Assembly: GCF_901000735.1 (NCBI RefSeq)
Contig: NC_081544.1
Span: 19,731,358-19,795,357, forward strand
Direction of reading: 5' to 3'
Source: Corylus avellana
Taxonomy: Eukaryota > Streptophyta > Magnoliopsida > Fagales > Betulaceae
DNA length: 64,000 bases
This document shows, in pieces, positions 33,678 through 47,000 of this stretch. Position 1 is the first letter of the stretch, and each line of letters starts with the position of its first letter. Both the position numbers and the translations under genes were made by a program. The notes under the pieces were generated by a model. That model saw only the letters and a list, made by a program, of their open reading frames with translations. It was not told the DNA's origin and searched no databases.

Positions 33678-36600
33678 GTTGGAACTGCCGAGGGCTTTGG
33701 AATCCTCGGACAATTCGGGATCTTTGCCATTTGGTAAAGACTAAGAGACTCGATTTGGTTTTCCTCATGGAAACCAAATTATCAGCCCGGAGAATGGAAG
33801 CCATTAGAGTTTAAACGGGGATTGCTAGTGTTTTTTCGGTGGACAGTGTGGGAAGGAGTGGGGGCTTAGCCCTCTTGTGGAACAATGACATTTCTGTGGA
33901 GATCCAAAATTACAGCAGGAGACACATCAATGTTGTAGTTCAATCTAAAGTTAATGAGCAGTCGTGGAAGTACACTGGGTTCTATGGCCAACCCAACGTG
34001 TGGAAACGCCCCGAAGCATGGGCTTTACTGAATCATTTGCGAACATATTCCCCAAAGGCTTGGTTATGCTCAGGAGATTTCAATGAAATTTTGGAGGAAA
34101 AGGAGAAGTTTGGTGTAGTCAGAAAACCAAGAAGCTAGATGGAGGCCTTTTGGACTACCTTGGAAGCCTGTCAACTCTGGGATTTGGGTTTTAAAGGACT
34201 TGAATTTACATGGTGCAATATGAGGAGTGATGGCCAGCTTATAAGGGAGCGTTTAGACAGGGTGTTGGCCAATGAAGAATGGAGTAGGCGTTACCCTATA
34301 AGACAAGTAGAAGTTCTAGCATCTGTTTGTTCAGGTCACACCCCAGTGGATATCTCTTTTCAGGAGCATAAGGGGAGTCCCCAGCCACATTATAGAAGAT
34401 TTAGATTTGATGCGGGGTGGGGAAAAAATGAGAAGGCACGAGAGGAGGTCAGGAAGGTCTGGAGGAAAAAAGAGGTGGGGGGAAGTGCATGGGAGACGGT
34501 CAAAAGCAATCTGGAAAGAAGCAAAAAGAAGCTGTTGGTCTGGAGTAAAAAAAAAAAAAACAAAGGCCCATCAGAGAGTATAATAAACCAAAAAGTGGGA
34601 GAATTACAAAAGCTTTATGAAGTCAATGGCCATTTAGATCTTGGCACCATTAGAACATTACAAGCAGATGTGGATGACATTCTGGAAAGGGATGAGCTGA
34701 AATGGAGACAATTGGCAAAGGAGCATTAGCTGAAGTTAGGGGATAAAAACTCAAAATATTTCCATGCTTGTATGAAGCAAAGACAGAAGGCAAGCAAAAT
34801 TCAGTGCATATCGGATGGGGAGGGAAGATGGCATACGTCTCCAGAAGTTGTCCAAACAGTTTTTATTAAGCATTTCAAGAATATGTTTACCATGTCACAA
34901 CCGGTGGGTATCTCTCAATGCCTTGAGGCTCTACCAAGGCTGGTTTCGGAAGAAATGAATGAGGGACTACTTCAGAATTTGACTAAGGAGGAGATCCATA
35001 CAGTGTTACAAGACATGGCACCCCTCAAATAACCGGGCCCGGATGGATTCTCAGCGTGCTTCTATCAAGCAATGGGAGGTGGTGGGCCAGGAGGTTTGTG
35101 AGGCTATTATGAATTTTTTCACTACTGGTTTTCTTGATAAAGATATAAATTATACTCATATTGTTCTGATCCCAAAAATTAAGAACCCTACAAAAGTCAC
35201 GGACTTTCGGCCTATTAGTTTGTGCAATGTGGTGTATAAGATTTTATCTAAAGTGTTGGCAAATAGGCTGAAAAAAAATTCTTCCCAACATTATCTCAAG
35301 TAACCAAAGTGCTTTTATTTCCTGATCGGCTCATTTCAGACAATATCTTGGCGGCCTATGAAACCTTACATACTATGTACTCTCGTGTGTGGGGTAAGGA
35401 AGGTTTCATGGCTGTCAAGATTGACATGAGCAAGGTGTACGACCGTGTGGAGTGGGTTTTTTTGGCAGAAACTATGGGTAAGATGGGGTTTGATCAGAGA
35501 TGGATCAAACTTATTATGAGTTGTATTACTACAGTTCATTATTCCATTTTAATAAATGGAAATCCTGTGGGTTACTTTCACCCTTCCATAGGCATCTGTC
35601 AAGGGGATCCCCTCTCACCCTATCTATTCATTATATGTGCAAAAGTGTTGAGTTCTTTATTTCAGAAAGCGGAACGGACAGGAGTGTTGAAGGGTGTACC
35701 AACATCGGTGGGAGGTCCAAAACTAAATCATTTGTTTTTTGCTGATGACAGTCTTCTTTTTTGTAAGCCGAATAGAGCATATTGGAATTACTTGTCGGGG
35801 ATTTTAAAGACATATGAGAAAGCATTAGGACAACGTCTTAACAAAGAAAAGACGTCCATTTTCTTCAATAGAAATACAAAGGAGGAGATTAAGGAACTCT
35901 TGATACAAGTGGCAAGTATTCCAGCATCACAGTGTTTTGATACTTACTTGGGTCTCCCTGTATTGGTAGGGAAGTCAAGGTCAAGTGAATTCCACTTTAT
36001 GGTTGAGAGAGTCAAGAAGACAGTGTCGGATTGGAAGATGAAGTTTTTATCTCAAGCTGGCAAAGAAGTCCTCCTTAAGGCGGTGGTTCAAGCGATTCCC
36101 ACTTATAGCATGAGCATTTTCCTCCTCCCTAAGGAGTTGTGTAGGGAATTGAACTCCATCATGCAAAAATTCTGGTGGGGACATAAGGCAAACGATAAAA
36201 AGATCCACTAGATGAGTTGGGAAAAGATGGGGGTAGCCAAATCACAAGGATATATGGGTTTTCATGACCTCATTTGCTTTAATAAAGCACTATTGGCAAA
36301 ACAATGTTGGCGGTTATTGCAAAATGAGGAAAGTCTAGCCGGTAAAATAATTAAAGCCAAATACTACCCATGGGGATCATTGTTTAAAGCAAAATTGGGA
36401 AGTCGGCCTTCCTATGCAAGGCGGAGCCTACTGTCGGCAATGGATCTGCCCCAAGCGGGCTTGATATGGAGAATAGGGGATGGGTGCACTGTTCGAATAT
36501 GGCAAGACCGATGGTTACCTACGCCCTCAACTTTTTCGATACAGTCTCCTCGCACTAGACTGGGGGAAGAGGCGAAGGTTGTAGAATTAATGGACCAGTT

Positions 36601-37801
36601 AACTGGAGGGTGGAATACTGACCTGATAAAGGAGATGTTTACAAGTTCAGAAGCCAAAACAATTATTAATTTACCTCTTAGTCGATATAGGCAAGCTGAC
36701 AAATTGATTTGGCAGGCTACTCCAAATGGTTTGTTCACTGTTCGCAGTGCCTATTACATTGAAAAAGCGAGGACAGAGTCTTTGAAAGGAGAACGGTCAT
36801 GAAAGACGGGGTATGAACAGGTTTGGAAATCCATTTGGAGCCTGAGAGTTCCTAATGCTACTAAGGTATTCTTGTGGCGTACATGTGCGGATATATTACC
36901 GACTAAGGAGAAATTAATGCAGCAAAGGGTTGTGGCTGATAACAAGTGTTTGATCTGTCAAATGGAAAAGGAGACTGTGGCGCACATTTTATGGGAATGC
37001 TCTTCCTCTTCTGACGTATGGGCGGCTTGTAATACAAAGATCCAAAAGCAAGATTGGTGGGTCTGGATTTGATTGATGTGGTGGCCCGGCTATTGTTAAA
37101 GTGTAGGGAAGAGGAGATGTCCCTATTTGCCTTGGTTGCAAAACGTATCTGGGCAAGCCGTAATTCTGTGCTGCATGGGGGAATTCATAAATCCTAATAG
37201 GATCGTTCAATAGGCCAAATTAACTCGGGATCAGCTCTGCATTGCCAACAAGAAGGAAGAGGAACTGAACGTATCGGGATCTGCAGTGAAGTCACCCATT
37301 TCCACGTGGAGGCCGCCATCTGATGGGAGCTTCAAAGCAAACTAGGACATGGCGGTTGACAGGAACAGCTCTTGTCTAGGTTGTGGAGTGATCATACGGG
37401 ACTGCCAAGGCTTTGTCATTGCCGCTCAAAGTAAGAAAATTCCCACTCTCCAAGAACCGGAAGTTGCGGAAGCCACGGCAGCCCGAGAGGCTGTTGAGTT
37501 TTGCAGAGATGTGGGCATACAAGATGTTATCATGGAAGGCGATTCGCTACAGGTCGTTCAAGCATTCATGGATTCCGGGGCCAATTTTAGACCTTATGGT
37601 CAGGTGATAGAGGATGCCAAATCTATTCTGGGGAGAATGAGGAGATGGACGTGCTGCCATGTAAAGAGGGATGCAAATATGACAACCCACGGTTTGGCAA
37701 AGTTTGGACTGTCATGTTCCTCAAAACAAGTTTGGATGGAGGAGAAACTCAAGTGCATCCACCCTATTGTAACTTTAGATCAGTCTCCTCTTTCCCATTA
37801 G
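33677..37801 (+). pseudogene. LINE ORF2 (endonuclease, reverse transcriptase, RNase H), disrupted
   Basis: Domains in order: endonuclease from SWNCRGLWNPRT (33677) through CSGDFNEIL (about 34075) and CSGHTPVDI (about 34330, where SDH is usual, so a catalytic Asp looks lost); reverse transcriptase with [42 protein letters not shown] and catalytic FADDSLLF (about 35740); zinc-binding domain IWSLRVPNATKVFLWR (about 36835); RNase H from 37349 (IIRDCQGFVIAA, EGDSLQVVQAF). Stops: TAA 33812, TAG 34136, TAG 34727, TAA 35030, TAG 36209, TGA 36800, TGA 37070. Three small frameshifts lie between about 35060 and 35325. Several stops sit at expected Trp or Gln codons (34136, 34727, 36209), fitting C/G-to-T/A decay. 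It can no longer mobilise itself. Confidence 0.87.
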
Positions 37802-37877
37802 AGCTTTGCTCTAGATGTATTTTCTCATGATGAAATAATATCACTCTTTTCCAAACAAAAAAAAAAACAAAAAAAAC

Positions 37878-39040
37878 TAATTAACAAGACCTAGTAATAG
37901 GATGTTGGTCAATAATTAAACATAAATAACAAAAACAGTTGGGACACGCTAATAATGATTCCTATCACTTCAATAGTAATTGAAATTTTATCTGCAAAGT
38001 TAGATGTGATGTGATTTCTTCCGCCCATCTCAATAAAAAACACTATTTTAACGTATCAAATCTTGTAGGACATCACGCTACATCAACTAATTTAAATATA
38101 AAAGATAAATAAAAAGCTGCTATATAGAATTACTCAATCAAATGATATGCGAATTTTCTATTAAAAAACAAAAAAAGTGGTTAAATTTAGAATTGGTGTA
38201 TAGCCCACACCTATGTTGTAACATTCCGCCCCAATAATACAATATTGTCTATTTTTAGTTTTTTAAAATTAGACTTTTCAGGAGGCCACCCATTTAATTG
38301 GTACTACTCTCGTATAAGCATGTTTAACTGTAAATTTCTGATAGGTTCATGCACATCACAACTTTAAAACATGTTGTCTTAAAAAATGTGCAAATGTACA
38401 TATAAACACTTTTTTCATCTCCAACAATGTGCATGAGACACCACATGTCTTGAAATAGGAAGATACATATAGGGTCCAATGCTAGATTGATGGATAGGTA
38501 TCATTATCAACATGCCCATGCAAAAGAGCATAAACAACCAAAGGAGGGTGACATCGAATTGGATTTTCAGTTGAGCTAGTGTTGGCGGGAAGACAACAAT
38601 GGGAAATGAATGAGACACTATGCTAATTAAGTGGCCTTGGCCTTTGGCCATGTGTGAGAGTGGGGGTTACATAAATGGTGCAATCCTTAACGTTAGATTT
38701 AAATGATTACATTTATCATTTTTTATTGACTTATAAGTTTTTGAAATAAATGATATTTTAACATGGCATCAAAGCGGAGATTATAGAGTTTTTGAACCCG
38801 TTCTCCGTCATTCATATATGTATTTGAAAAGACAATTAATAGTACTCACATGCATGCTTAATTAGATCATTAATTTGGTAAAAGGTTAATCAGGTAGGCC
38901 GAGGAGACCAATTGTGGCTATCCTATCTGGGCATGACCATAGTAGCACTTACCTGCTAGGAGCCACATAGAAGGGGCCTAGATGGTGGGAACCACTTGCG
39001 CTCCCTCAAGTCCAACTGAGTCATTGCCTAATCCAGCCCC
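37878..39040. other. Distal part of MLP-B unit
   Basis: 37875-38890 matches 8985-9905 of copy A. It contains the counterpart of the MAKGQGHLISIVSH frame (38415-38651, minus), frameshifted relative to copy A after QFDV. 38891-39040 shows nothing recognisable. Confidence 0.6.
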
Positions 39041-39221
39041 ACCTATATTAGATTAGGTAATTATCTGTAAAAACAGCCCAAGTATTTCCATTGGGTTGTG
39101 TTTCATATATAGATGATAAAATAACTGGATTACAATATTTGAAACTTAAATGTACAATTATCTAATCTATATTGAATTCAAAATACAATTTAAATTGGGA
39201 AGGATAGAACTTTTAGTTGGG

Positions 39222-39845
39222 CTAAGACTTTGGATAAGAATTTATTCCAATATGCCCCCGGAATCGAGACGGAGGGGCAAAGACGTTGAGATTGGTCTTT
39301 AGGAAATTGAACCAAGCTGCAACAAGAGGTTTGGTGAAAACATCGGCAATTTCATCTTTGCTAGAGAGGAATTTGACAGTAAGACTTTTAGATTCAACTT
39401 GATCTCGCACAAAGCGATAGTCAATTGCTATATGCTTTGTTCGGGCATGAAAAGCTAGATTTTCCGACAAGTAAGTAGCATCGATGTTATCACGAAATAA
39501 TATTGGAGCATTCGGAAGAAAAACACCTAATTCACTGAGGGGAGATTGAAGCCAACAAAACTCTACAACTGTGTTTACCAGAGATTTATACTTAGATTCT
39601 GTGGTTGAGCAAGACACTGTGGGTTTCTTTTTAGAGCTCCATGAAAGTAGATTAGAGCCAAGGAAAATGCAGAACCCAGAAGTGGAACGTCGGTCATCTA
39701 GGCAACCTACCCAATCTGCATTCGAAAAGGCAAATAATTGGGTTGAGGAGTACTTTCTGATAAGAAGACCATGATTAATAATGTGCTTCAAGAAGCGTAA
39801 GATTCTCTTGACAGTAGACCAGTGGGTGTCTCGGGGCTTATGCAT
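39222..39845 (-). pseudogene. Copia RNase H domain
   Basis: Reads MHKPRDTHWSTVKRILRFLK, FSNADWVGCLDDRRSTSGF, LSWSSKKKPTVSCSTTESKY and HIAIDYRFVRDQVES, the standard C-terminal block of copia polyproteins that degrades the RNA strand. The expected SDADW is SNADW here, which changes an acidic residue near the active site. Confidence 0.88.
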
Positions 39846-40099
39846 GAACTAAGAGACCTTAGTGACAGCAAAGGCAATGTCAGGTCCGTGATGGACAGAT
39901 ACTGTACTACGCCAACTATACTCCAATAAATAATTGCATCATCAAACTTTACACCATCAAACTTACTAAGAGTGGCAAAGGATGACATGGGAGACGTAAT
40001 AGGTTTTGCTTGAGACATGTTGGCACGTTTGAGAATATCATAAATATACCTTTGTTGACAGAGGTGAATTCCAGCAATAGACCTAGACACCTCCACCCC

Positions 40100-40942
40100 T
40101 AAGAAGAAATTCAACTCTCCAAGATCTTTGATTGGAAATTCAGCAGAGAGCTACTGAATGAGGCCGTGAATTGCAGTAGGAGAGGTCCCTGTGAGAATAA
40201 TGTCGTCGACATACACAAGAGCAAAAAGCCGAACATCGCCTTCAGAATAAATGAACAATGAACTATCAGACCGAGATCCATGAAAACCAAGGTCAAAAAG
40301 CTTAGAGTTGAGACTCTGAAACCATGCACGAGGAGCTTGTTTTAAGCCATAAAAGGCTTTTTTGAGATGACAAATAGTAGAGGGTGCATTAGCATCAATA
40401 AATCCAAGAGGTTGGACGATATAAACAGGTTCTTGAAGAAAGCCATGAAGAAATGTATTACTCACGTCTATTGGTTTAATTTCCCATCCAGCAGTCATAG
40501 CAAGTGAAAGAACAGTCTTAATAATTATTGGCTTAGTTACCGGATTGTAGGTATCACCAAAATCAATACCCGGTTGTTGATGAAATCCTTTGACAACAAG
40601 ACAAGCTTTATATCATTCAATACTTCCATCAGCCTTTCTCTTGATGTGAAACACCTATTTGGCTCCAACAACATTCATAGAGGGATTATATGGGACTAAA
40701 CCCCAAGTTCCATTTTTTATGAGAGCATTGAACTCCTCTGCCATGGCAGTGCGCCATTCTTTTTGTTTGAAGGCAGTGGTGAAACATGTTGGTTCAGTAT
40801 CATGTGTAGTAAGAGAGGTACTGAGGGCATGAGGTAAAAGATATCTAATGGTACCATCTGTATGGATTTTTGGTTGATGGAAATTGGTTTGAGAACGAGT
40901 AACCATGTTGTGGGTTCGAGGAGGAGCAATGGTAAATATCAC
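40100..40942 (-). pseudogene. Copia reverse transcriptase domain
   Basis: Fragments in one frame, broken by stops: KQKEWRTAMAEEFNALIKNG at the start, IDVSNTFLHGFLQEPVYI, HLKKAFYGLKQAPRAWF and the catalytic LVYVDDIILTG (about 40205), followed by FFLGVEVSRS. The YVDD motif is intact. A stop separates LIQ from the following LSAEF block near 40150. Confidence 0.87.
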
Positions 40943-41607
40943 AGGTGTGGGAGTTTGAATGTCATTATTAGTAGTTTGGAAGAGGTCACGGGTGATAGGT
41001 AGATCAGTAGAAGAGATAGCTTGGTTGTCCTTTTTGGTAGTATGGAAGAATTCAGGGGTGCTATGTGCTTCAGTAAACGAGACCGCAGGCAGTGATGCAT
41101 TTGTGTCAGGAGTGATGTTTGAGACTCAACAGGAGAGACACTCACATGTGGACAGTGAGATGAAGAAGTAAGAGGGACCACGATTTTTGTAGATGTGGGC
41201 TGGTGCATGAAAGACTGTGTGGGTGAGGATAAATGAGATAAAGGTAACACTAGTGGACATAGAGACCTGTTGTGTAAAATAGAGGAATCTGGAATTGACA
41301 GAGATCTTTTTGAGGTGGACTTGTGATGCAAAGGAGACACCCTTTTTCGTGAAAGGCTGCTGTGCAAAGGAGAGAGTCGTGTACTTGGTGAAGGAGAAAG
41401 TCTTGAATTATGTAAAGAGGAGACTTGTGGACTTGAAAAATTCATGCGCAAAGGAGAGACTCGTGGACTTGGCAAAGAAGAGATTTGTGGACTATCCAAA
41501 GAAGAAACTTTGGGAGACTCATTGGGCAACAAGGATACCCATGGGAGTGAAGAGGGAATTGCGGATGAGAATACGACTGGTTTGGGTGGAGATAAGGATG
41601 ATGACAA
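40939..41607 (-). pseudogene. Ser/Pro-rich linker of the copia polyprotein
   Basis: An open frame of 222 codons made of repeated SPLH, RVSPL and SSLPSP motifs between integrase and reverse transcriptase. Variable Ser/Pro-rich linkers are usual at this place in copia elements. No catalytic motif is seen. Confidence 0.6.
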
Positions 41608-41688
41608 GTTTTGAGATGAAAAAACGGATTCATTGAAGATAACATGCCTGGCAACATTGATTTTTCCAGCGAGAATATCAAGACATTT

Positions 41689-42774
41689 TTAACCAATGTG
41701 GGGTTTGCTATATCCCAAAAACACACATGATTTTGACCGGAATGAAAATTTTTTTGTATTGTACGGTCTTAAGTAGGGAAAACACTCACAGCCAAAAATC
41801 TTGAGAAATTTGTAATCTGGACTCTCAGGACTCTCATCAAATAATAATTCAAAGGGTGATTTTTTGTGTATTAATGGTCGAAGGCAAACGATTAATGAGA
41901 AAGGTGGCTGTGTCAAAGGCTTCATCCCAAAATTGAAATGGGACGTTGGAGTGAGAAAGAATAGCTAAGCCGTTATCAATTATATGGCGATGTTTACGTT
42001 CCACACTTTCATTTTGATGATGAGTGTGAGGACATGATTGCCTATAGTTGATACCTACATAGCTGAAATAACGTTGGAGGGGAATAAATTCTCCTCCTCC
42101 ATCAATTTGAACTGATTTAATTTGGAGATTAAAAATTTTTTCCATTAAAGTTCGAAATTTGGCAAATGTGGAAAATACATCAGATTTAGAAGTTAATGGA
42201 AAAAGCCAAGAATAACGACTAAAATCATCGACGATGCATAACTAGTAGCATTTATTATTCATTGAAAGAATTGGAGCAGGACCCATACACCAAGAAATAA
42301 CAAGCTTAAAGGAGCAATAGAAACAGAGGGTGATGACCCAAAATGTAAATGATGCATTTGTCCCTGCTGACAAGCGGTTAACACTTGTGAAGGTTTATTT
42401 GATGAGATTGGAAGACAATGTTTGGACAGAACATTGCTGACAATTCGGAGAGTAGGATGACCAAGTTGACGATGCCAAGAATCAATAGAGACACGCTCAC
42501 CAAGACACGTTGAGGGAGAAGGAGACAAAGTGGAAGGAGATGGCCAGATGTAAAGACCATTTCTACTAGGGCCGCAAAGAAGCAAACGGCGGGTGTGTAG
42601 ATCCTTCACACAAAAATCAAATGGATGAAACTCAATAAAAACATTATTATCACGGGTGAGTTTATTGACAGAAATTAAATTTTTCTGAATGGCAGGAACA
42701 TGCAACAAGGATTTGAGAGAAAAGTGTTTGTGTTTAGAAGGTAAAAAAGCTGAACCGGTATGTAAGATATTCAA
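41689..42774 (-). pseudogene. Copia integrase
   Basis: The N-terminal zinc-binding part is at 42259-42774 (SWHRQLGHP; the CXXC pair reads TACQQ, so one cysteine is lost). The core follows with CIVDDFSRYSW (about 42215), VQIDGGGEF (about 42110) and VERKHRHI (about 42015), keeping the D, D and E of the catalytic triad, but with stops and frame changes between the parts. The C-terminal block KSCVFLGYS lies near 41710. Confidence 0.85.
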
Positions 42775-42926
42775 ACCTAGACCATTTCCGACACGAATCT
42801 ATTCATTGCTTGCGTATTCATCTGCTATGATATTGAGGTAGGTGAGGTCATTGGTCATGTGATGGGTAGAAGCTGTGTTAGGGTACCAGTTTATATCTGG
42901 GGAGGACTAATTGACAGTGAGAAAGG

Positions 42927-43895
42927 TTAAGCCACTTGGTAGGCATGATCAAATCTGTGGTAGCACCTAGCAGCAATATGACCAACCCTATTGCACAATT
43001 GACACATGGGTCGATTTGAAGAGCCAAATTGATGAGATGAGGGAGCACGACCACCACGTTCCCTGCCACAACCACATCTGTGAAATGAACCTTTGGAGGG
43101 ACCATTTGAAGGACCATTTGATGCATGGCCACTACGTCCATACAATGGAATTTGGCGTTGAGCAACTTGAACTGAGGAGTTGGTCAAATCTGGAATAGAA
43201 TTGTTCTGTTCAAGCCGTTGCTCAAATATGAGAAAATGAGCATACAGATCTTCTAATGAGATAGGCTCCAAACGTGTTGTGAGAGAGGTAACCGAAGAAT
43301 CAAATTCAGCTGAGAGACCTCCAATTAAATAACATACCAAATCTGTATCCTTAACAGGATCTGCAACAGATGCCAATAGATTGGGCCATTGTTGGGTTTG
43401 CATGAAATAGTTAGCCACAGAGAGGCTCCCTTTCTTCATTGTGGTCAAAAAAAGCTTAGTTTGCATGACACGGACTTTGGCTTCCGAAGCAAACATCTTT
43501 TCCAGGAGTAACCACGCAGCACATGAAGTTTTAATACCCACTACATGAGGCAAAACGTCTGCTGAGAGAGTAGATATAAGTGCACTGAGTACTATTTTGT
43601 CTTGATGATACCAAGTTGAGTACTCTGGATTTTTGACCAAGATTGATGGAGTAGATTCAATGATGATAGAGTTAATGAATTTGGGAGGACATATAGATTC
43701 TCTGGTGACAAATTCATATAACTCATTTTCCTCAAGGTATGTGACAATTTGAGAGCGCCATACGGGATAATTATCCCGAGAAAGTTTGACTTGAATATAA
43801 TGATGGAGAGAATATAAGGTGGTAGGGGCTGTAGAGAGACTATCGGAGGTGGTGGAAGAAGCGGAAGTGGAAGAGGAAGAGGCAGAAGAAGCCAT
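42927..43895 (-). pseudogene. Copia gag
   Basis: 322 open codons: a serine-rich start, then HHYIQVKLSRDNYPVWRSQI and LVCYLIGGLSAEFDSSV (UBN2-type gag), and a complete zinc knuckle CQLCNRVGHIAARC (about 42965-43005). This part is intact, but the downstream frame is lost at the gag-pol junction. Confidence 0.88.
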
Positions 43896-44049
43896 GAATT
43901 AGACGTATGTCAATGAAAGCTTTGATACCATATTAGATTAGGTAATTATCTGTAAAAACAGCCAACCTACTTTTTATCAACCATTTTTATTGAAATTTTC
44001 TACAGCTATCGAACGAATATTCATCCAATTATGAAAGTTATAATGAAAC

Positions 44050-47000
44050 CTAGGGTTGGGTATCGGTCGGTTAGGACTGGTTAATGGACTTATCGGTCGG
44101 TTAACCGATAAGCTATTAGTTAACCAAATCCTAACCGATTACCGACCGATAAGAAGTATTAACCGAAAATTATCGATCATATCGGTAATCGGTTAACCGG
44201 TCGGTTAAACTGGTTTGGGCTTTTGTGAGCTTTTATTGGGCTTTTTATTAGGCTTTTTTTTTAGTTTATATTAATATAATAAACTCTTTTCTCTTACTAT
44301 CCATGAGCAAAATCGGTTATGGAAGCTCATTTCGTTCCAATGAACAAAATATGTCAACCAACAAATCAGGCTTTATCTAATTCAAAAAGGCAAAATTGAA
44401 ATTCTTCATTGGAAGGAAATTCTACCCATAAATATAATGCAGTTGCTCACAATAAAACGAATGCAAAATCTAGTAGTCAAAGCATTGAACCAATTCAAGA
44501 CTTTAAACATTTTGTATCAACCTACATACAGTGATCAGTGGATAATAAGCAATCTCAAATCAACAAAATTCAAAGAAAAAAAAAAATCAAACCTACCCAA
44601 ACCCAAATTAAAATCCATCCAAGAATAATAAATAAAGTTTTAACTAAGTAAAGTCAGCAAGTCACTTAGTAAAAGGAAAATAAGTTTAACCCACATAAAG
44701 AGCAACACCGATTACACAAATATCAAAAGTAGAAAGAAAACATAAAGATAGTAATCAATATGGATAAACATAAACAAGGTTACACAATAATTTCCAATTC
44801 CATGATCCACATCAAACATGGATTATCTTCAATTCCTTAAATTTGCTTCCTTCAATAGACAAAACATAAACATAGTTAATCGCTATTAGATTAATATTAA
44901 AGAGTAAGAAATAAATATCAAGTTAGAAAAAAAAATATGATGCAAAAAACTTACCAAATACTTTAAACAAAACATCACCTTGCAAAGTTCATCCATCAAA
45001 CCTTTAATCCTCATCAAATGTGAGGGAATTAGACAGAATTTCTACCACAATGAAATTTTTAAAGGATTAGTAAAAAATAAAAATAGTTTAATCAAATAAT
45101 TAGAACAATGAACAAATTTGAAATTAACAAATATTACCCGACTCAAGCTTGTAGCTTTCTTCATCTTCAATATTAGGCAAGAGTTGCTCACCATACTCAA
45201 AATTGGGAGAAGATCTCAACTAATTCTGACAACAAATAAGAGTTTCCACTATTTTTGGAGCCAAAGAACTCCGAAAAGGATCTATGATGCGACCTCTGGT
45301 GCTAAACGCCGACTCAGAAGCAACAAAGGTAAGTGGAATTGCAAGAACATCCCGTGCTATCTCGGCAAGAACCGGAAACTTCGACTTATTTACCCTCCAC
45401 CACATTAAAATATCAAAGGTCTTACTTGGTGACTCGACCTCCTCCGTACAATATTGCTCTATCTCTGTCCGACACATCATCACATTTTTGGACGCCCGAA
45501 AGGAATGGTAAATAGCTAAAGCATCTTTCTTATTAGTACCCACACCTTCGAAACTTGTACCGACATCCACACCCTCATTTGAAACCCTACTCCCACTTCC
45601 TTCAACATTCTTAGCATAATGTTTTAAGTTGGTAATAATTCTTGATGCTTTTGATGTAGCCACATTTGTCTGCAACCAAAATTCCAAGACAGATATCTTG
45701 TAACGTGGATCAAGCACAGCAGCAAGAAACAACAAGGGGTTAATAGCCTCAAAGTCTCCCGAATACTTATCATATTTCTCTTTCATACTTGTTGCCATGT
45801 TACTCAACGAATAATCATCACTTTCACAATACTCCATCAAACAATGATAAACATTTTGGAGTGTATCAAAAAACAAGTTAGAAGTTGAGTACGAGGAACC
45901 CGACATCCTTATTGTCTCCTCATAAAACACACGCAAAAATTGAACAAAGTGTCGAACCTTCTTCCAATCATCTTCAGTCGGAGTCCCCAACTCATCATTA
46001 TTCAAATAGTTGAAAAAATTCAAATCTTCATCTAACGTAAGATCAAATGCCCTTTCATATTTTTGTGCTACCTCCAACATGGTATAAGTAGAGTTCCATC
46101 TAGTGGAAACATCAAGTTTCAATGAAGATTTACACCCAAGTTGCTTCCTTTATACACAAGACTTAAAGAGGGCCAATCTTTAAGGGGGATCCCTTCACAT
46201 ACTTCATCATATTTCGGATCATTTCAATTGAATCATGTACATCCTTCGTACCTGCTTGCACAATTAAATTTAGAACATGCGCACAACACCTTATATGGAC
46301 AAAGTCATGGCGACAAATAACATTTGTATTGGACATGTTTCTTTTTTTAAACTCAATCATTGCCTTGTCATTAGCAGTTGCATTGTCAAGTGTTTTCGCC
46401 AACAAATTTTTAATCCCCCATTCCACCAAACATTGCTCCATTTCCTTGGTAATCGTTATTGCCTTGTGATCCGACACTTGGCGAAATGCCAATATTCTTT
46501 TGTGATATTTTCAAGAAGGATCAATGAAATGTCCAATTACAACCATGGAATTCATATTCTGAATCGAAGTCCAAGTGTCCGTAGTCAAACAAATCCTTTG
46601 ACCAGCTATCAACAACTTTTTTTTTATTAGGTCCCTTTTGGTCATAAACAACTTAACACAATCCTTCATCACTATATAGCGAGAAGGAAGCGTAAATCGA
46701 TGCTCAAGAACCCTAAACATTTTCCTAACACCCTTCTTCTCCACAACTGAAAATGAAAATTCATCAACAATGATCATTTCACAAAGTGTCTCCCTAATAG
46801 TTTTTTCAGAATACTTAGCAATAATTAGGTTATTGCCACTAGCACCACTACTCTGATTCTCTCTGGTCACAAAAGTGAACTTAGACTAAGAGCTATCTTC
46901 TCTTGCTTTTAAGCTCTTGTACTTTTCACAATTTCTAAAATGGTACAACATGTTAGAGGTGCCATTTCTTGTAGGATGACATTTATAATGCCTCTCACAG

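Larger units (their letters stand above)
32003..37877 (+). mobile_element. L1-type LINE, nearly full length, decayed
   Basis: The element is inserted in the MLP-B unit. Homology to copy A stops at about 32002 and resumes at about 37875 after an A-rich tail (37857-37877). ORF1 is 32082-33677. ORF2 is about 33677-37801, with endonuclease, reverse transcriptase, zinc-binding domain and a C-terminal RNase H. About 250 bp of the target (matching 8740-8985 of copy A, also present in copy C) are missing at the insertion point. Confidence 0.9.
39044..43965 (-). mobile_element. Ty1/copia retrotransposon, decayed
   Basis: Gene order on the minus strand is gag, integrase, reverse transcriptase, RNase H, as in copia elements. 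The short 3' LTR is about 39044-39185. At the other end only about 33 bp of the 5' LTR remain (43932-43964), next to a primer-binding site TGGTATCAAAGC (about 43917-43930). LTR ends appear to be TA...TA instead of TG...CA. Frames change at least five times, so the copy is dead. Confidence 0.85.

Noticed and set aside
36989..37210. Minus-strand open frames inside the LINE
   Set aside because: Shadows of the LINE ORF2 frame with no independent support.
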